Below the pieces are notes generated by a model, which saw only the letters and a list, made by a program, of their open reading frames with translations, was not told the origin of the DNA and did no database searches. This document shows positions 1 through 13,598 of a stretch of 64,000 nucleotides of DNA, in pieces (within the stretch, counting starts at the first letter, position 1; the number at the start of each line of letters is the position of its first letter). The stretch covers positions 186,001 through 250,000 of the forward strand of contig NZ_VLKP01000002.1 in NCBI RefSeq assembly GCF_007830115.1, given 5' to 3'. Made by a program: the position numbers and the translations under genes. This DNA is from Aerolutibacter ruishenii. Its GTDB lineage: Bacteria > Pseudomonadota > Gammaproteobacteria > Xanthomonadales > Xanthomonadaceae.

Positions 1-224
1 CACAACCGTTCCGATCGGGCGTTTGTGGCCGGGGTCCGCGCAGTGGACCCGCGCTGCGTCCACAGTTCCCGGCCGGCGAGGACGAGTTCGACGCGCATGC
101 CTTTGTCCTGCCGTGTGGAGACACGGCAGGACGCGTTGGAGGTGTAACCGGATTCGCGGATCCAGCGCGCACGGTGGGCCAGATGCAATGGCCTGCGGGG
201 TATGCGGCGTGCGCGGGCGCGTGC
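1..224. other. Spacer downstream of dnaA, no gene seen
   Basis: This stretch follows the dnaA stop on the minus strand and runs off the window edge. No convincing ORF is visible. In related genomes the dnaA-dnaN spacer or the dnaA upstream region carries the replication origin. Here I see only one weak DnaA-box-like sequence (GTCCACA near 69-75) and one strong hairpin (105-132), so an origin call is not supported. Confidence 0.4.
105..132. other. Perfect 12-bp hairpin downstream of dnaA
   Basis: The sequence GTCCTGCCGTGT at 105-116 is exactly complementary to ACACGGCAGGAC at 121-132, with a GGAG loop. It lies about 95 bases past the dnaA stop on the minus strand. No U-run follows the stem in that direction, so it is not a textbook intrinsic terminator. 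It may be an mRNA 3' end structure or an origin-associated inverted repeat. Confidence 0.6.
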
Positions 225-1562
225 CTACTCGCTGAGCTTGCGGATCAGCTTGTCCCAGTCCTCGCGCAGCTTGCCGTCGGTTTCCATCAGGGTGCGGATC
301 TGCCGGCAGGCGTGCAGCACGGTGGTGTGGTCGCGGCCGGCGAAGGCGTCGCCGATCTCCGGCAGGCTGTGCTCGGTCAGCTCCTTGGTCAGCGCCATCG
401 CCATCTGCCGCGGGCGCGCCAGCGAGCGCGTGCGGCGCTTGCTCAGCAGGTCCTTGATCTGCAGCCCGTAGTAGTCGGCGACCACCTTCTGGATGTTGGG
501 GATGCCGACCGAATGCTGCTGCGCGCGCAGCAGGTCGCGCAGGGTTTCCTGGGCGAATTCGACGCTGATCGCGCGGCCGGTGAAGTTGGCGCGCGCGGCC
601 AGGGTGTTGAGCGCGCCCTCGAGGTCGCGCACGTTGCTGCGCATCTTCTTGGCCAGCAGGAACGCGACGTCCTCGGGGATGGCCAGACCGCGCTCACGCG
701 CCTTGCTCAGCACGATCTGCGCGCGGGTCTCGAAGTCCGGCGGCTCGATCGCCACGCTCAGGCCCCAGGCCAGGCGCGACTTCAACCTGGGTTCGAGCCC
801 TTCGACCTCGCGCGGGTAGCGGTCGCAGGTCAGGATGATCTGCTGCTTGCCGTCGAACAGCGCGTTGAAGGTGTGGAAGAACTCCTCCTGCGTGCGGTCC
901 TTGCCGGCGAAGAACTGGATATCGTCCACCAGCAGCGCGTCGACCTGCTGGAACTGGCGCTTGAACGCGTCCATGGTCTTGTCCTGCAGCGCCTTCATCA
1001 TGGCGCTGAAGAACTGTTCGCTGCGCAGGTACATCACCCGGAAGCCGGGGTTGTTGGCGCGCATGGCGTTGCCGGCGGCGAACATCAGGTGGGTCTTGCC
1101 CAGCCCGGTGCCGCCGTACAGCAGCAGCGGGTTGTGGGCGCGGTCGCCGGGCTTGATCGAGGCGTGGAACGCGGCGGCGCGGCCCATCTGGTTGCTGCGG
1201 CCCTCGACGAAGTTGTCAAAGGTGTAGTGGTTGTCCAGGTGGCCCTGGAACGGCTCGGCGGCCGGGGTGGGCGCGGCGGCGCGGGCGGCGGCCAGCGCGG
1301 CGGTGGGCGAGGGCGCGGCCGGCGCGCGCGGCAATGAACCCACTTCCAGCGCGACCTGGTCGCTGCCGGCGAAGTACGACAGCAGCTCGCGGATGCGCGG
1401 CAGGTAGCGGTCGCGCACGTGCTCGACCACGAAGGCGTTGGGGGCGTACAGCACGGTGAGGTCGTCGCGGCGGCTGGCCTGCAACGGCTTCAGCCAGGTG
1501 TGGACGTCTTCGACCGGGTATTCGGCTTCAAGGCGTTCGAGGCAGCGGGGCCAGGCGTCCAT
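225..1562 (-). CDS. dnaA: Chromosomal replication initiator protein DnaA
   Basis: DnaA binds DnaA boxes at the origin, opens it in its ATP form and recruits the DnaB helicase. The 445-residue product has the normal family length. Domain I is at about residues 1-85, followed by an Ala/Pro-rich linker. The AAA+ core carries the Walker A motif GGTGLGKTH and the Walker B motif LLVDDIQFF. The C-terminal DNA-binding domain ends in the signature [14 protein letters not shown]. The start is the ATG at 1562 ([14 protein letters not shown]), which matches the usual DnaA amino terminus. The 5' neighbour is a divergent GGDEF-like gene rather than rpmH/rnpA, which is unusual for the family. dnaN is not in the window and would be expected beyond position 1. 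Confidence 0.98.
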   Translation of the reverse strand: MDAWPRCLERLEAEYPVEDVHTWLKPLQASRRDDLTVLYAPNAFVVEHVRDRYLPRIRELLSYFAGSDQVALEVGSLPRAPAAPSPTAALAAARAAAPTPAAEPFQGHLDNHYTFDNFVEGRSNQMGRAAAFHASIKPGDRAHNPLLLYGGTGLGKTHLMFAAGNAMRANNPGFRVMYLRSEQFFSAMMKALQDKTMDAFKRQFQQVDALLVDDIQFFAGKDRTQEEFFHTFNALFDGKQQIILTCDRYPREVEGLEPRLKSRLAWGLSVAIEPPDFETRAQIVLSKARERGLAIPEDVAFLLAKKMRSNVRDLEGALNTLAARANFTGRAISVEFAQETLRDLLRAQQHSVGIPNIQKVVADYYGLQIKDLLSKRRTRSLARPRQMAMALTKELTEHSLPEIGDAFAGRDHTTVLHACRQIRTLMETDGKLREDWDKLIRKLSE

Positions 1563-1735
1563 AGGTCAGGCGGGGTCAATCCGGTCAGGCAAAAGGCGGT
1601 CCGGCGCGAGGCTTGCGGCGTCGCGCAGCACGAGCGGTCGGGGGTGGATCAGACTACCACCCCCCACCCGCCGCTGCATCCGCCATGGTGCGGTCGCGGC
1701 TTCGCGCTAGACTGCGACGGCAAGCGGGGGATTGG

Positions 1736-3421
1736 ATGATGCGGTGGACGGGGTGGGCCGTGCTGCTGCTGTGCGCGTGGCTGTGGGCCGCGCCGGCAGG
1801 GGCGCAGGCATTGCGGGTGGAACTGCTGCAGAGCGGGGGCGGGGCGGCATCGCCACCGCTTTCGGCATCGGTGCTGGACGTGGGCCGGATGGACGCGGCC
1901 GGGCGGGAACTGGTACTGCATCCCCCCTATCTGCAGGGCAGCTACTGGTTGCGGCTGACCACCGACCGCGGCATCGCGCCGTCCGAGGGGCGGGTCCTGG
2001 TGCTGGAAGGCGCCCACGCCATCGGCCCGGTGGTGTATTTCCCGCCCGCCGGCGCGGTGCGGGTAGTGCATGAGTCCGGCCGTGGCGGTTCCGGCCTGCT
2101 GCGCCGCGGCTGGGTGCTGGCCCTGCCCAACGGCTGGCCGACGGGCGCGGTGGCCTACCTGCGGGTGGGTGGTGCCTCGACCGAGGCGGTGCGCCTGCGC
2201 TTCTCCGACGTGTCCACCCTGGCGCTTGAACAGCGCGCCCAGGCCCGGTTCTTCACCGCCTCGTTCACCGCGCTGATGCTGATGGCGCTGGCCATGCTGG
2301 TGATCGGGCTGAACTTCAGCGAGCGCCTGTACCTGGGTTACGGAGCCTACCTGGTGTGCCTGGCGCTGTACCTGATGCTGCAATCGGGCGATGCGGCCGA
2401 GATGTGGGGCTTGGCGTGGCTGGACCGTACCGGCGTGCTAGGCCAGTGGGGCCTGGCCACCTTGGCGGTGATCACCCAGCTGGGGTTCACGCGGTTGTTC
2501 CTGGAGCTGCCGAAACGATTGCCCAACGGCGCCCGGGCGGTGCGCGCGCTGCAATGGATGCACGTCGCCCTGCTGGCCACGCTGCTGGTCGGTGGCCGAC
2601 ACGTGCAGGACTGGTATTACCTGGTCGGCAACACGCTGCTGGTGGCCAGCGTCCCGGTGGTGGTGGTGCTGGCCGTGTGGGCGTGGCGCAAGGGCGCCAC
2701 CTATGCGGGCTATTACCTGCTGGGGTGGGGCCCGCTGCTGGCCATGGTCATGACCATGACGGGACACCTGCTGGGGCTCTTCAACGCGCCATGGGCCGAA
2801 CAGCTGCTGCCGGCGACGGCGGTGCTGGAGTCCGGTGTGCTGGTGCTGGCCGTGAGCCGGCATGCGGCCAACCGCCACCGGCTGGCGGTGCTGGCGCGCG
2901 AGGCGGTGGAGCGCGACCCGCTGACCGGTGCGATGAACGCGCACGCGTTCCATGAGCTGCTCGCGAGTTGGCAGCATCCGGGTGCGTTGGGCAGCAGGCA
3001 TTATGGGCTGCTGCTGATCGACCATGACGACCTGCGCCAGGTCAACGCACGTTACGGCCGGGCCGTCGGCGACGCGGTGCTGCAACAGGTGATGGGCCGG
3101 ATCCGGGGCGTGTTGCGGCCGGACGACGTGGTGGCGCGCCTGGAAGCGGACAGTTTCGTCGTGGTGACCGAATGCAGCCGCTCGGACTGCGAACAGCTGG
3201 CTTACCGTCTGTCGGAAGTGGTTGGCAAGCGTCCGTTGCGCATTGATGGCCAGGCGATCCGGGTGACGGTCAGCATCGGGGTGGCGATGTCGCGCCCAGG
3301 TGATTCGGTGGCGGTGCTGCTGGCGCGTGCCGAGCGTGCGCTGCAGGGTGCGCGCATTGCCGGACACGGCGCGGTCGGCCACGAGCCGGCACGCCCGGCG
3401 GCCGAACCGGCCATGGAGTAG
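1736..3421 (+). CDS. Membrane protein with degenerate GGDEF domain (7TMR-DISM type)
   Basis: A 561-residue sensor-like membrane protein. The ATG at 1736 is chosen because it is followed by a signal peptide ([19 protein letters not shown]). A periplasmic region of about 170 residues follows, then a block of about seven hydrophobic helices (residues about 185-385) and a C-terminal GGDEF-type fold. Intact diguanylate cyclases carry GG[D/E]EF, but here the site reads LEADSF, and the upstream substrate motif is also divergent ([16 protein letters not shown]). The domain is therefore probably catalytically dead and may bind GTP or act as a regulatory partner. folE begins 31 bases downstream on the same strand, so the two are likely co-transcribed. 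Confidence 0.85.
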   Translation: MMRWTGWAVLLLCAWLWAAPAGAQALRVELLQSGGGAASPPLSASVLDVGRMDAAGRELVLHPPYLQGSYWLRLTTDRGIAPSEGRVLVLEGAHAIGPVVYFPPAGAVRVVHESGRGGSGLLRRGWVLALPNGWPTGAVAYLRVGGASTEAVRLRFSDVSTLALEQRAQARFFTASFTALMLMALAMLVIGLNFSERLYLGYGAYLVCLALYLMLQSGDAAEMWGLAWLDRTGVLGQWGLATLAVITQLGFTRLFLELPKRLPNGARAVRALQWMHVALLATLLVGGRHVQDWYYLVGNTLLVASVPVVVVLAVWAWRKGATYAGYYLLGWGPLLAMVMTMTGHLLGLFNAPWAEQLLPATAVLESGVLVLAVSRHAANRHRLAVLAREAVERDPLTGAMNAHAFHELLASWQHPGALGSRHYGLLLIDHDDLRQVNARYGRAVGDAVLQQVMGRIRGVLRPDDVVARLEADSFVVVTECSRSDCEQLAYRLSEVVGKRPLRIDGQAIRVTVSIGVAMSRPGDSVAVLLARAERALQGARIAGHGAVGHEPARPAAEPAME

Positions 3422-3452
3422 GATGCCGGTCCCCCCGCCGCAGGAGCCCGTC

Positions 3453-4046
3453 ATGGCCGACACCCCCCGCAAGCCCAGTCGTGAAGAGGCCGAAGCCGCC
3501 ATCCGCACGCTGCTCAGCTGGGCGGGCGACGACCCGGGGCGGGAGGGGTTGCTGGACACGCCCAAACGCGTGGTCGAGGCCTACGGCGACTGGTTCAGCG
3601 GTTACGGCGAGGATCCGGCCGAGTACCTGAAGCGCACCTTCGAGGAAGTCGAGGGTTACGACGAGATGATCGTGCTGCGTGACATCGAGTTCGAGAGCCA
3701 CTGCGAGCACCACATGGCGCCGATCATCGGCAAGGCGCACGTGGGCTACCTGCCTGACGGCAAGGTGGTGGGCATCAGCAAGCTGGCGCGGGTGGTGGAG
3801 ACCTATGCGCGGCGGTTGCAGGTGCAGGAGAAGATGACGGCGCAGATCGCGCAGGCGATCCAGGACGTGCTGCAGCCGCGTGGGGTGGCGGTGGTGGTCG
3901 AGGGTTCGCACGAGTGCATGACCACGCGCGGGGTGCACAAGCGCGGGGTGAGCATGATCACGTCGACGATGCTGGGGACGTTCCGCGAGGATGCGCGGAC
4001 GCGGGCGGAGTTTTTGCGCTTTATTGATGTGGGGTCGGGGCGCTGA
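3453..4046 (+). CDS. folE: GTP cyclohydrolase I
   Basis: FolE converts GTP to 7,8-dihydroneopterin triphosphate, the first step of tetrahydrofolate synthesis. The 197-residue protein has the family signatures: the zinc-binding segment [20 protein letters not shown] and the segment [12 protein letters not shown] near the end. The ATG at 3453 is preceded by CAGGAG at good spacing and gives [18 protein letters not shown]; longer upstream readings overlap the preceding gene and are not family-like. It probably forms an operon with the GGDEF-like gene in front of it. Confidence 0.97.
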   Translation: MADTPRKPSREEAEAAIRTLLSWAGDDPGREGLLDTPKRVVEAYGDWFSGYGEDPAEYLKRTFEEVEGYDEMIVLRDIEFESHCEHHMAPIIGKAHVGYLPDGKVVGISKLARVVETYARRLQVQEKMTAQIAQAIQDVLQPRGVAVVVEGSHECMTTRGVHKRGVSMITSTMLGTFREDARTRAEFLRFIDVGSGR

Positions 4047-4080
4047 GTTCTGCGCTGACGTCAAGACCAGGCGGCGGGAC

Positions 4081-4195
4081 GGCGCCGGGCTGCGTGGGGC
4101 ATCGCTTCGACCCTCCGTCCGCGCATTCCTGCGCGGAGTCGGGCCGCGGGCCATCCATGGCCCGCTCTACGCGATACCCCACGCAGCCCGACGCC
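4081..4195 (-). repeat. Structured dispersed repeat, copy A
   Basis: Outer arms of 25 nt (4081-4105 and 4171-4195) are complementary except at two positions, which become G-U pairs when read on the minus strand. Inside lies a core of about 62 nt (4106-4170) shared with the copy at 29546-29665. Within the core are two hairpins: a palindrome around GGCCATGGATGGCC with 7-bp stems GCGGGCC/GGCCCGC, and a stem formed by CCGCGCA/TGCGCGG. The arm sequence differs entirely from that of the 29.6 kb copy. Strand is given as the direction in which the core reads GAGCGGGCCATGG. Confidence 0.8.
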
Positions 4196-4223
4196 TGGTG
4201 ACACGCGGCGTTGAGTCGGAAGT

Positions 4224-4295
4224 AGAGCGAGAAAGCGGCAAAGCGAGAAAGCGGCAAAGCGGCAAAGCGGCAAAGCGGCAAAGCGGCAAAGCGAG
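4224..4295. repeat. 8-bp tandem repeat array (AAAGCGGC)
   Basis: About nine consecutive 8-bp units. Six read AAAGCGGC exactly (4232-4239 and five from 4248 to 4287), two read AAAGCGAG (4240-4247, 4288-4295), and the first is a degenerate AGAGCGAG (4224-4231). The array lies in a non-coding spacer. A unit length not divisible by three would permit frame switching if it lay in a gene, but none is evident here. Confidence 0.9.
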
Positions 4296-4440
4296 CTTCG
4301 GGAATATCGCGAGTTGCGGGAACCTGCTTCGGCGTGGTCATGCACATCGCTCGCGATGCCGGTTCGGTCAACGCAGAACCAGAAAGCCTCATGTGTGAGG
4401 CGAACAGTCTCGAAAGCGATGGTGTGAGCCGCACGTGAGA

Positions 4441-4493
4441 GGCTTTCTGACTCACGCACGACCCAGAAGGCCTGGGGCGCGAGTCAGAAAGCC
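4441..4493. repeat. Inverted repeat with 13-bp arms
   Basis: GGCTTTCTGACTC at 4441-4453 is exactly complementary to GAGTCAGAAAGCC at 4481-4493. The inner part can extend the structure through ACCCAG and CTGGGG. A related AGAAAGCC word also occurs at 4381-4388. There is no U-run on either side, so terminator function is not indicated. Confidence 0.7.
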
Positions 4494-4714
4494 CGGCGTT
4501 TGAGTCCGATTGCCTCATCGGTGGGGCAATAAGCGCCATGCATGGCACGAGCGGACGCATCGATGGCGAAAAAACCGCCATCCGTCACCGTTGCAGCGTG
4601 GCCGTTGGGCCTCAAAGTCTCACGAACGGCCCCGAGCGCTCCGTGGCCGTTAGGAAACGCGGTGCGAATCGCCCCAAAGCGGGCAAGCGGCGCGCCGGAA
4701 CTCTCCGCTGACGA

Positions 4715-4775
4715 GTGGGGGTGGACAGTCGGGGTGTGGCGTAGAGCGGGCCATGCCCCGGCTGGCCGCCCCCAC
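4715..4775 (+). repeat. Structured repeat, short derivative (copy C)
   Basis: Arms at 4715-4734 and 4756-4775 are complementary over 20 nt with three exceptions. Two are G-U pairs on the plus strand and one is an A-G mismatch. The loop contains GTAGAGCGGGCCATG, identical to the start of the copy A core, but the rest of the core is missing. It begins 28 bases past the gltD stop. I interpret it as a truncated or minimal member of the same family. Confidence 0.65.
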
Positions 4776-4802
4776 CCACCCGAAGCCGACCACGCTACCG
4801 CT

Positions 4803-10929
<6,127 letters not shown>

Positions 10930-11059
10930 GGCGGTTCCTCGGGTGACGTGTTCGCCATGAGGCGATCATGGCGATGGCACTGGAGCAGGGCACGCCCGTC
11001 CGTCGCGCCCGGGGTTTCGGCGCGACAGACCCAACGTGTCCGTGTATGACCCGAATAAA

Positions 11060-11072
11060 GCACAATTTGTGC
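11060..11072. promoter_or_regulatory. Palindrome in the gltB upstream region
   Basis: GCACAATTTGTGC is a perfect 6-bp inverted repeat around one base, in an AT-rich tract (11055-11110) about 130 bases upstream of the gltB start. Its half-site resembles the TGCAC half-site of NtrC, but the spacing (13-14 bp rather than 17) does not fit, so the regulator is unknown. It lies in the only plausible promoter region for gltBD and 141 bases before the divergent transporter gene. Confidence 0.4.
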
Positions 11073-11212
11073 AGCGCCGCAAATGCGTAAATAGTTGAAT
11101 CTGAAATAGTTTCCGGCGCAACGACCCATGGCCCTTCGAGTGCCGCCAGCCGTGCGGGAAAGTGCGCTCCACGGGCCCACGCTAGACTGCGCGACCGCCC
11201 CGAGCCCCGCGA

Positions 11213-12487
11213 GTGTCCGTGACCGAATCCGTTGCTCCACGCGTGCGGAAGGCCGCGCTGGTGTTCATCTTCATCACCGTGCTGATCGACGTGCTGTCGT
11301 TCGGCGTGATCATCCCGGTGCTGCCGCACCTGATCGAACAGTTCGTCGGCGGCGACACCGCCAATGCCGCCTACTGGGTAGGCGTGTTCGGCACGGTGTT
11401 CGCCGCGGTGCAGTTCGTGTGTTCGCCGATCGAGGGCGCGCTGTCGGACCGCTTCGGCCGACGCAAGGTGATCCTGCTGTCGTGCCTGGGCCTGGGCATC
11501 GACTTCATCTTCATGGCGCTGGCCAACACGCTGCCGTGGCTGCTGGTGGGCCGCATCATCTCGGGCGTCACCTCGGCCAGCTTCAGCACCGCCAATGCGT
11601 ACATCGCCGACGTCACGCCCCCGGAAAAGCGCGCCAAGAGCTTCGGCATGATCGGCGCCGCGTTCGGCCTGGGCTTCATCGTCGGCCCGCTGATCGGTGG
11701 CTGGCTGGGCGAGATCAACCTGCGCTGGCCATTCTGGTTCGCCGCCGGGCTGGCGCTGTGCAACTTCCTGTACGGCTGGTTCGTGCTGCCCGAATCGCTG
11801 CCGCCGGAGAAGCGCAGCGCGAAGTTCGACTGGTCGCATGCCAACCCGGTCGGCTCATTGCTGCTGCTCAAGCAGTACCCGCAGGTGTTCGGGCTGGCGG
11901 CGGTGGTGTTCATCGCCAACCTGGCGCACTACGTGTACCCGAGCGTGTTCGTGCTGTTCGCCGACTATCGCTTCGACTGGGGCCCGCGCGACGTGGCGTG
12001 GGTGCTGGCGGTGGTGGGCGTGTGCAGCGTGATCGTCAACGGTGCGCTGGTCGGGCGCGTGGTCAAGGCGTTCGGCGAACGGCGCGCGCTGCTGTTCGGG
12101 CTGTCGTGTGGCGTCATCGGGTTCCTCATCTACGGATTCGCCAGCGAGGGCTGGATGTTCTGGCTGGGCATCCCGGTCAGCGCGCTGTGGGCGCTGGCGT
12201 CGCCGTCGACACAGGCGCTGATCACCCGCCAGGTGGGCGCGCAGGTGCAGGGTCGGATCCAGGGTGCGCTGATGAGCCTGGTCAGCCTGGCGGGCATCAT
12301 CGGCCCGACGTTGTTCGCGGGCAGTTTTGGCTACTTCATCGGCAAGAGCGCGCCGGTGCACCTGCCGAGCGCGCCGTGGTTCATTGCCGCGGCGTTGCTG
12401 GCATGCGCGGTCGCGCTGGCGTGGGTGTTCGCGAAGGTGCCGCCAGACGACGAACCGGGGGCTGCGCCGGGTGCATCCGCCACCTGA
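11213..12487 (+). CDS. TCR/Tet-family MFS transporter
   Basis: A 424-residue inner-membrane major facilitator with about 12 hydrophobic helices, in the family that includes TetA. The loop 2-3 signature is clear (GALSDRFGRRKVILLS), as are the helix 4-5 segments (VGRIISGVTSASFSTANAYI and GPLIGGWLGE). Chromosomal members in this group are usually annotated as putative drug or metabolite exporters, and substrate cannot be read from sequence. Translation starts at the GTG at 11213; a second GTG at 11219 is possible. It is divergent from gltB and convergent with the barstar gene. Confidence 0.9.
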   Translation: MSVTESVAPRVRKAALVFIFITVLIDVLSFGVIIPVLPHLIEQFVGGDTANAAYWVGVFGTVFAAVQFVCSPIEGALSDRFGRRKVILLSCLGLGIDFIFMALANTLPWLLVGRIISGVTSASFSTANAYIADVTPPEKRAKSFGMIGAAFGLGFIVGPLIGGWLGEINLRWPFWFAAGLALCNFLYGWFVLPESLPPEKRSAKFDWSHANPVGSLLLLKQYPQVFGLAAVVFIANLAHYVYPSVFVLFADYRFDWGPRDVAWVLAVVGVCSVIVNGALVGRVVKAFGERRALLFGLSCGVIGFLIYGFASEGWMFWLGIPVSALWALASPSTQALITRQVGAQVQGRIQGALMSLVSLAGIIGPTLFAGSFGYFIGKSAPVHLPSAPWFIAAALLACAVALAWVFAKVPPDDEPGAAPGASAT

Positions 12488-12530
12488 CCAGCCGGCTTGA
12501 TGGCGCGCATGCTTCCCCCGTGCGGCGGGC

Positions 12531-12971
12531 CTATTCGTCCTCGTCGTCGGGCAGCGCCTCGGCCGGCATCGGCAGGATCGCCCAGAACGGGCGGTCGTCC
12601 TCGGCCCAGCGGAACGCGGCTTCGTTGAGGATTTCCAGCAACGTGTCGAAGTCTTCCGGCGACGCGTCGCGCAGGTCGTTGGCGTGCTCGATCAGCAGCA
12701 GGTAGCCCACCGCCGGTTGCCACGACAGATCGCCCAGCACGTCGGCCAGCGCATCCCAGGTGCCGCCGAACCAGGTCGGCAGGCGCATCGCCGCGGCCAG
12801 CCGTTCCATCAGTTCGACCTTGTCCGGGCAGCCCGCCAGGTCGATGTGGTAGACGTGGTAATCCAGCGCTTCGCCGGCCTCGGCCATCGCCGCGCTGTCG
12901 CCCTCGGCGACGAAGTAGGCGCCGCTCTGCGCCGGGTCGGCGAGCACGTTGCGCAGGTCGGTGTCGTTCAT
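12531..12971 (-). CDS. Barstar-family ribonuclease inhibitor
   Basis: A 146-residue cytosolic acidic protein of the barstar family, which blocks barnase-type ribonucleases by covering the active site. Family features include VYHIDLAGCPDKVELMERLA and the TWFGGTWDALADVLGDLSW segment, the helix region that contacts the enzyme in known barstars. The tail is very acidic (ALPDDEDE). Its ATG overlaps the stop of the ribonuclease gene by four bases (12968-12971), so the toxin is made first and the inhibitor is translationally coupled. This order fits a cognate enzyme-immunity pair. Confidence 0.92.
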   Translation of the reverse strand: MNDTDLRNVLADPAQSGAYFVAEGDSAAMAEAGEALDYHVYHIDLAGCPDKVELMERLAAAMRLPTWFGGTWDALADVLGDLSWQPAVGYLLLIEHANDLRDASPEDFDTLLEILNEAAFRWAEDDRPFWAILPMPAEALPDDEDE

Positions 12972-13471
12972 CGTGCCGCTCCGTTCGGTTCGAAGCGGCG
13001 GAAGGTACGGTAGTGGTCGTCGGTGTACCAGTACTCCACCGGCGGATTGCCGCCGGTGACGATGCGCCGCGCGCCGCGGTCGTCGGAGCCGGGCGTGTCG
13101 ACGGTGAACTCGTGGTAATAGCCGCGCGGCTGCGCCGGCAGGCGGCGTTCGCGGTTCTGGAACACGTTGCCGTCCTGCCGGTAGTGGTACGGGCCGCCGC
13201 GGGCGATGGCCTCCAGCACCGGATGCGCTTCGGGTGGAATGAACGCGGGATACGCGGCGGTGCCGGTGCGGCCGGTTGCGGCCGCGGGCTGCGGTGCGGT
13301 GTCGGCCGGCCCGGATGGCGTGCCCACGGGACCCGGCGCCTGCGGCGCGGGTTGTGTGGCCGGTTGCGATGCGGGTGCCGGTGGCGTCGTGTCCGGGTTG
13401 TCCACGCGCTTGGACCACGTCCACAACCCCAGCAACACGACGGCGGCCAACAGCCAGTGGTGGTGACGCAT
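12968..13471 (-). CDS. Secreted barnase-like guanyl-specific ribonuclease
   Basis: A 167-residue ribonuclease of the N1/T1 barnase group. The start at 13471 gives MRHHHWLLAAVVLLGLWTWS, a signal peptide or anchor. A Pro/Ala/Thr-rich linker (residues about 25-75) precedes the catalytic domain. The domain contains GNVFQNRERRLPAQPRGYYH, a glutamate in HEFTV, an arginine cluster in DRGARRIV and a histidine in DDHYRTF, which correspond to the Glu, Arg and His catalytic residues of barnase. The substrate is single-stranded RNA. The product is likely exported, with the overlapping barstar protecting the cytosol. An earlier in-frame ATG at 13513 is less likely because it would mask the signal peptide. 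Confidence 0.92.
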   Translation of the reverse strand: MRHHHWLLAAVVLLGLWTWSKRVDNPDTTPPAPASQPATQPAPQAPGPVGTPSGPADTAPQPAAATGRTGTAAYPAFIPPEAHPVLEAIARGGPYHYRQDGNVFQNRERRLPAQPRGYYHEFTVDTPGSDDRGARRIVTGGNPPVEYWYTDDHYRTFRRFEPNGAAR

Positions 13472-13530
13472 CGTCCTGCTCCCTGCAGCGGTGTGGCTGC
13501 AGTCTAAACCCACGGCAACCTGGCGGTGGC

Positions 13531-13550
13531 GGCTTGAGGGGGATCAAGCC
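13531..13550. promoter_or_regulatory. FNR/CRP-type palindrome between ribonuclease and L,D-transpeptidase genes
   Basis: GGCTTGAGGGGGATCAAGCC has 7-bp arms GGCTTGA and TCAAGCC with a six-base centre. The TTGA-N6-TCAA core matches the FNR/ANR-type consensus TTGAT-N4-ATCAA at eight or nine of ten defined positions. It sits 49 bases before the L,D-transpeptidase start and 60 bases upstream of the ribonuclease start, so it could act on either. Function is inferred from form only. Confidence 0.4.
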
Positions 13551-13598
13551 CGCCGGTGTGCCGGCCGGTTACCGTAGTGCCAGAAGGAGCGTGCATCC

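Larger units (their letters stand above)
4047..4802. other. Convergent spacer rich in repeats and hairpins, no gene seen
   Basis: This 756-base spacer separates the 3' ends of folE (plus) and gltD (minus). It holds a full structured repeat (4081-4195), an 8-bp tandem array (4224-4295), a 13-bp inverted repeat (4441-4493), a small hairpin with stem GATGGCG/CGCCATC around 4562-4582, a direct repeat of GTGGCCGTTRGG near 4600 and 4642, and a short derivative of the structured repeat (4715-4775). Open frames across it follow the repeats and look non-coding. Confidence 0.7.

Noticed and set aside
1-224. Replication origin
   Set aside because: Only one weak DnaA-box-like word is present and the window ends; the evidence is too thin for an origin call.
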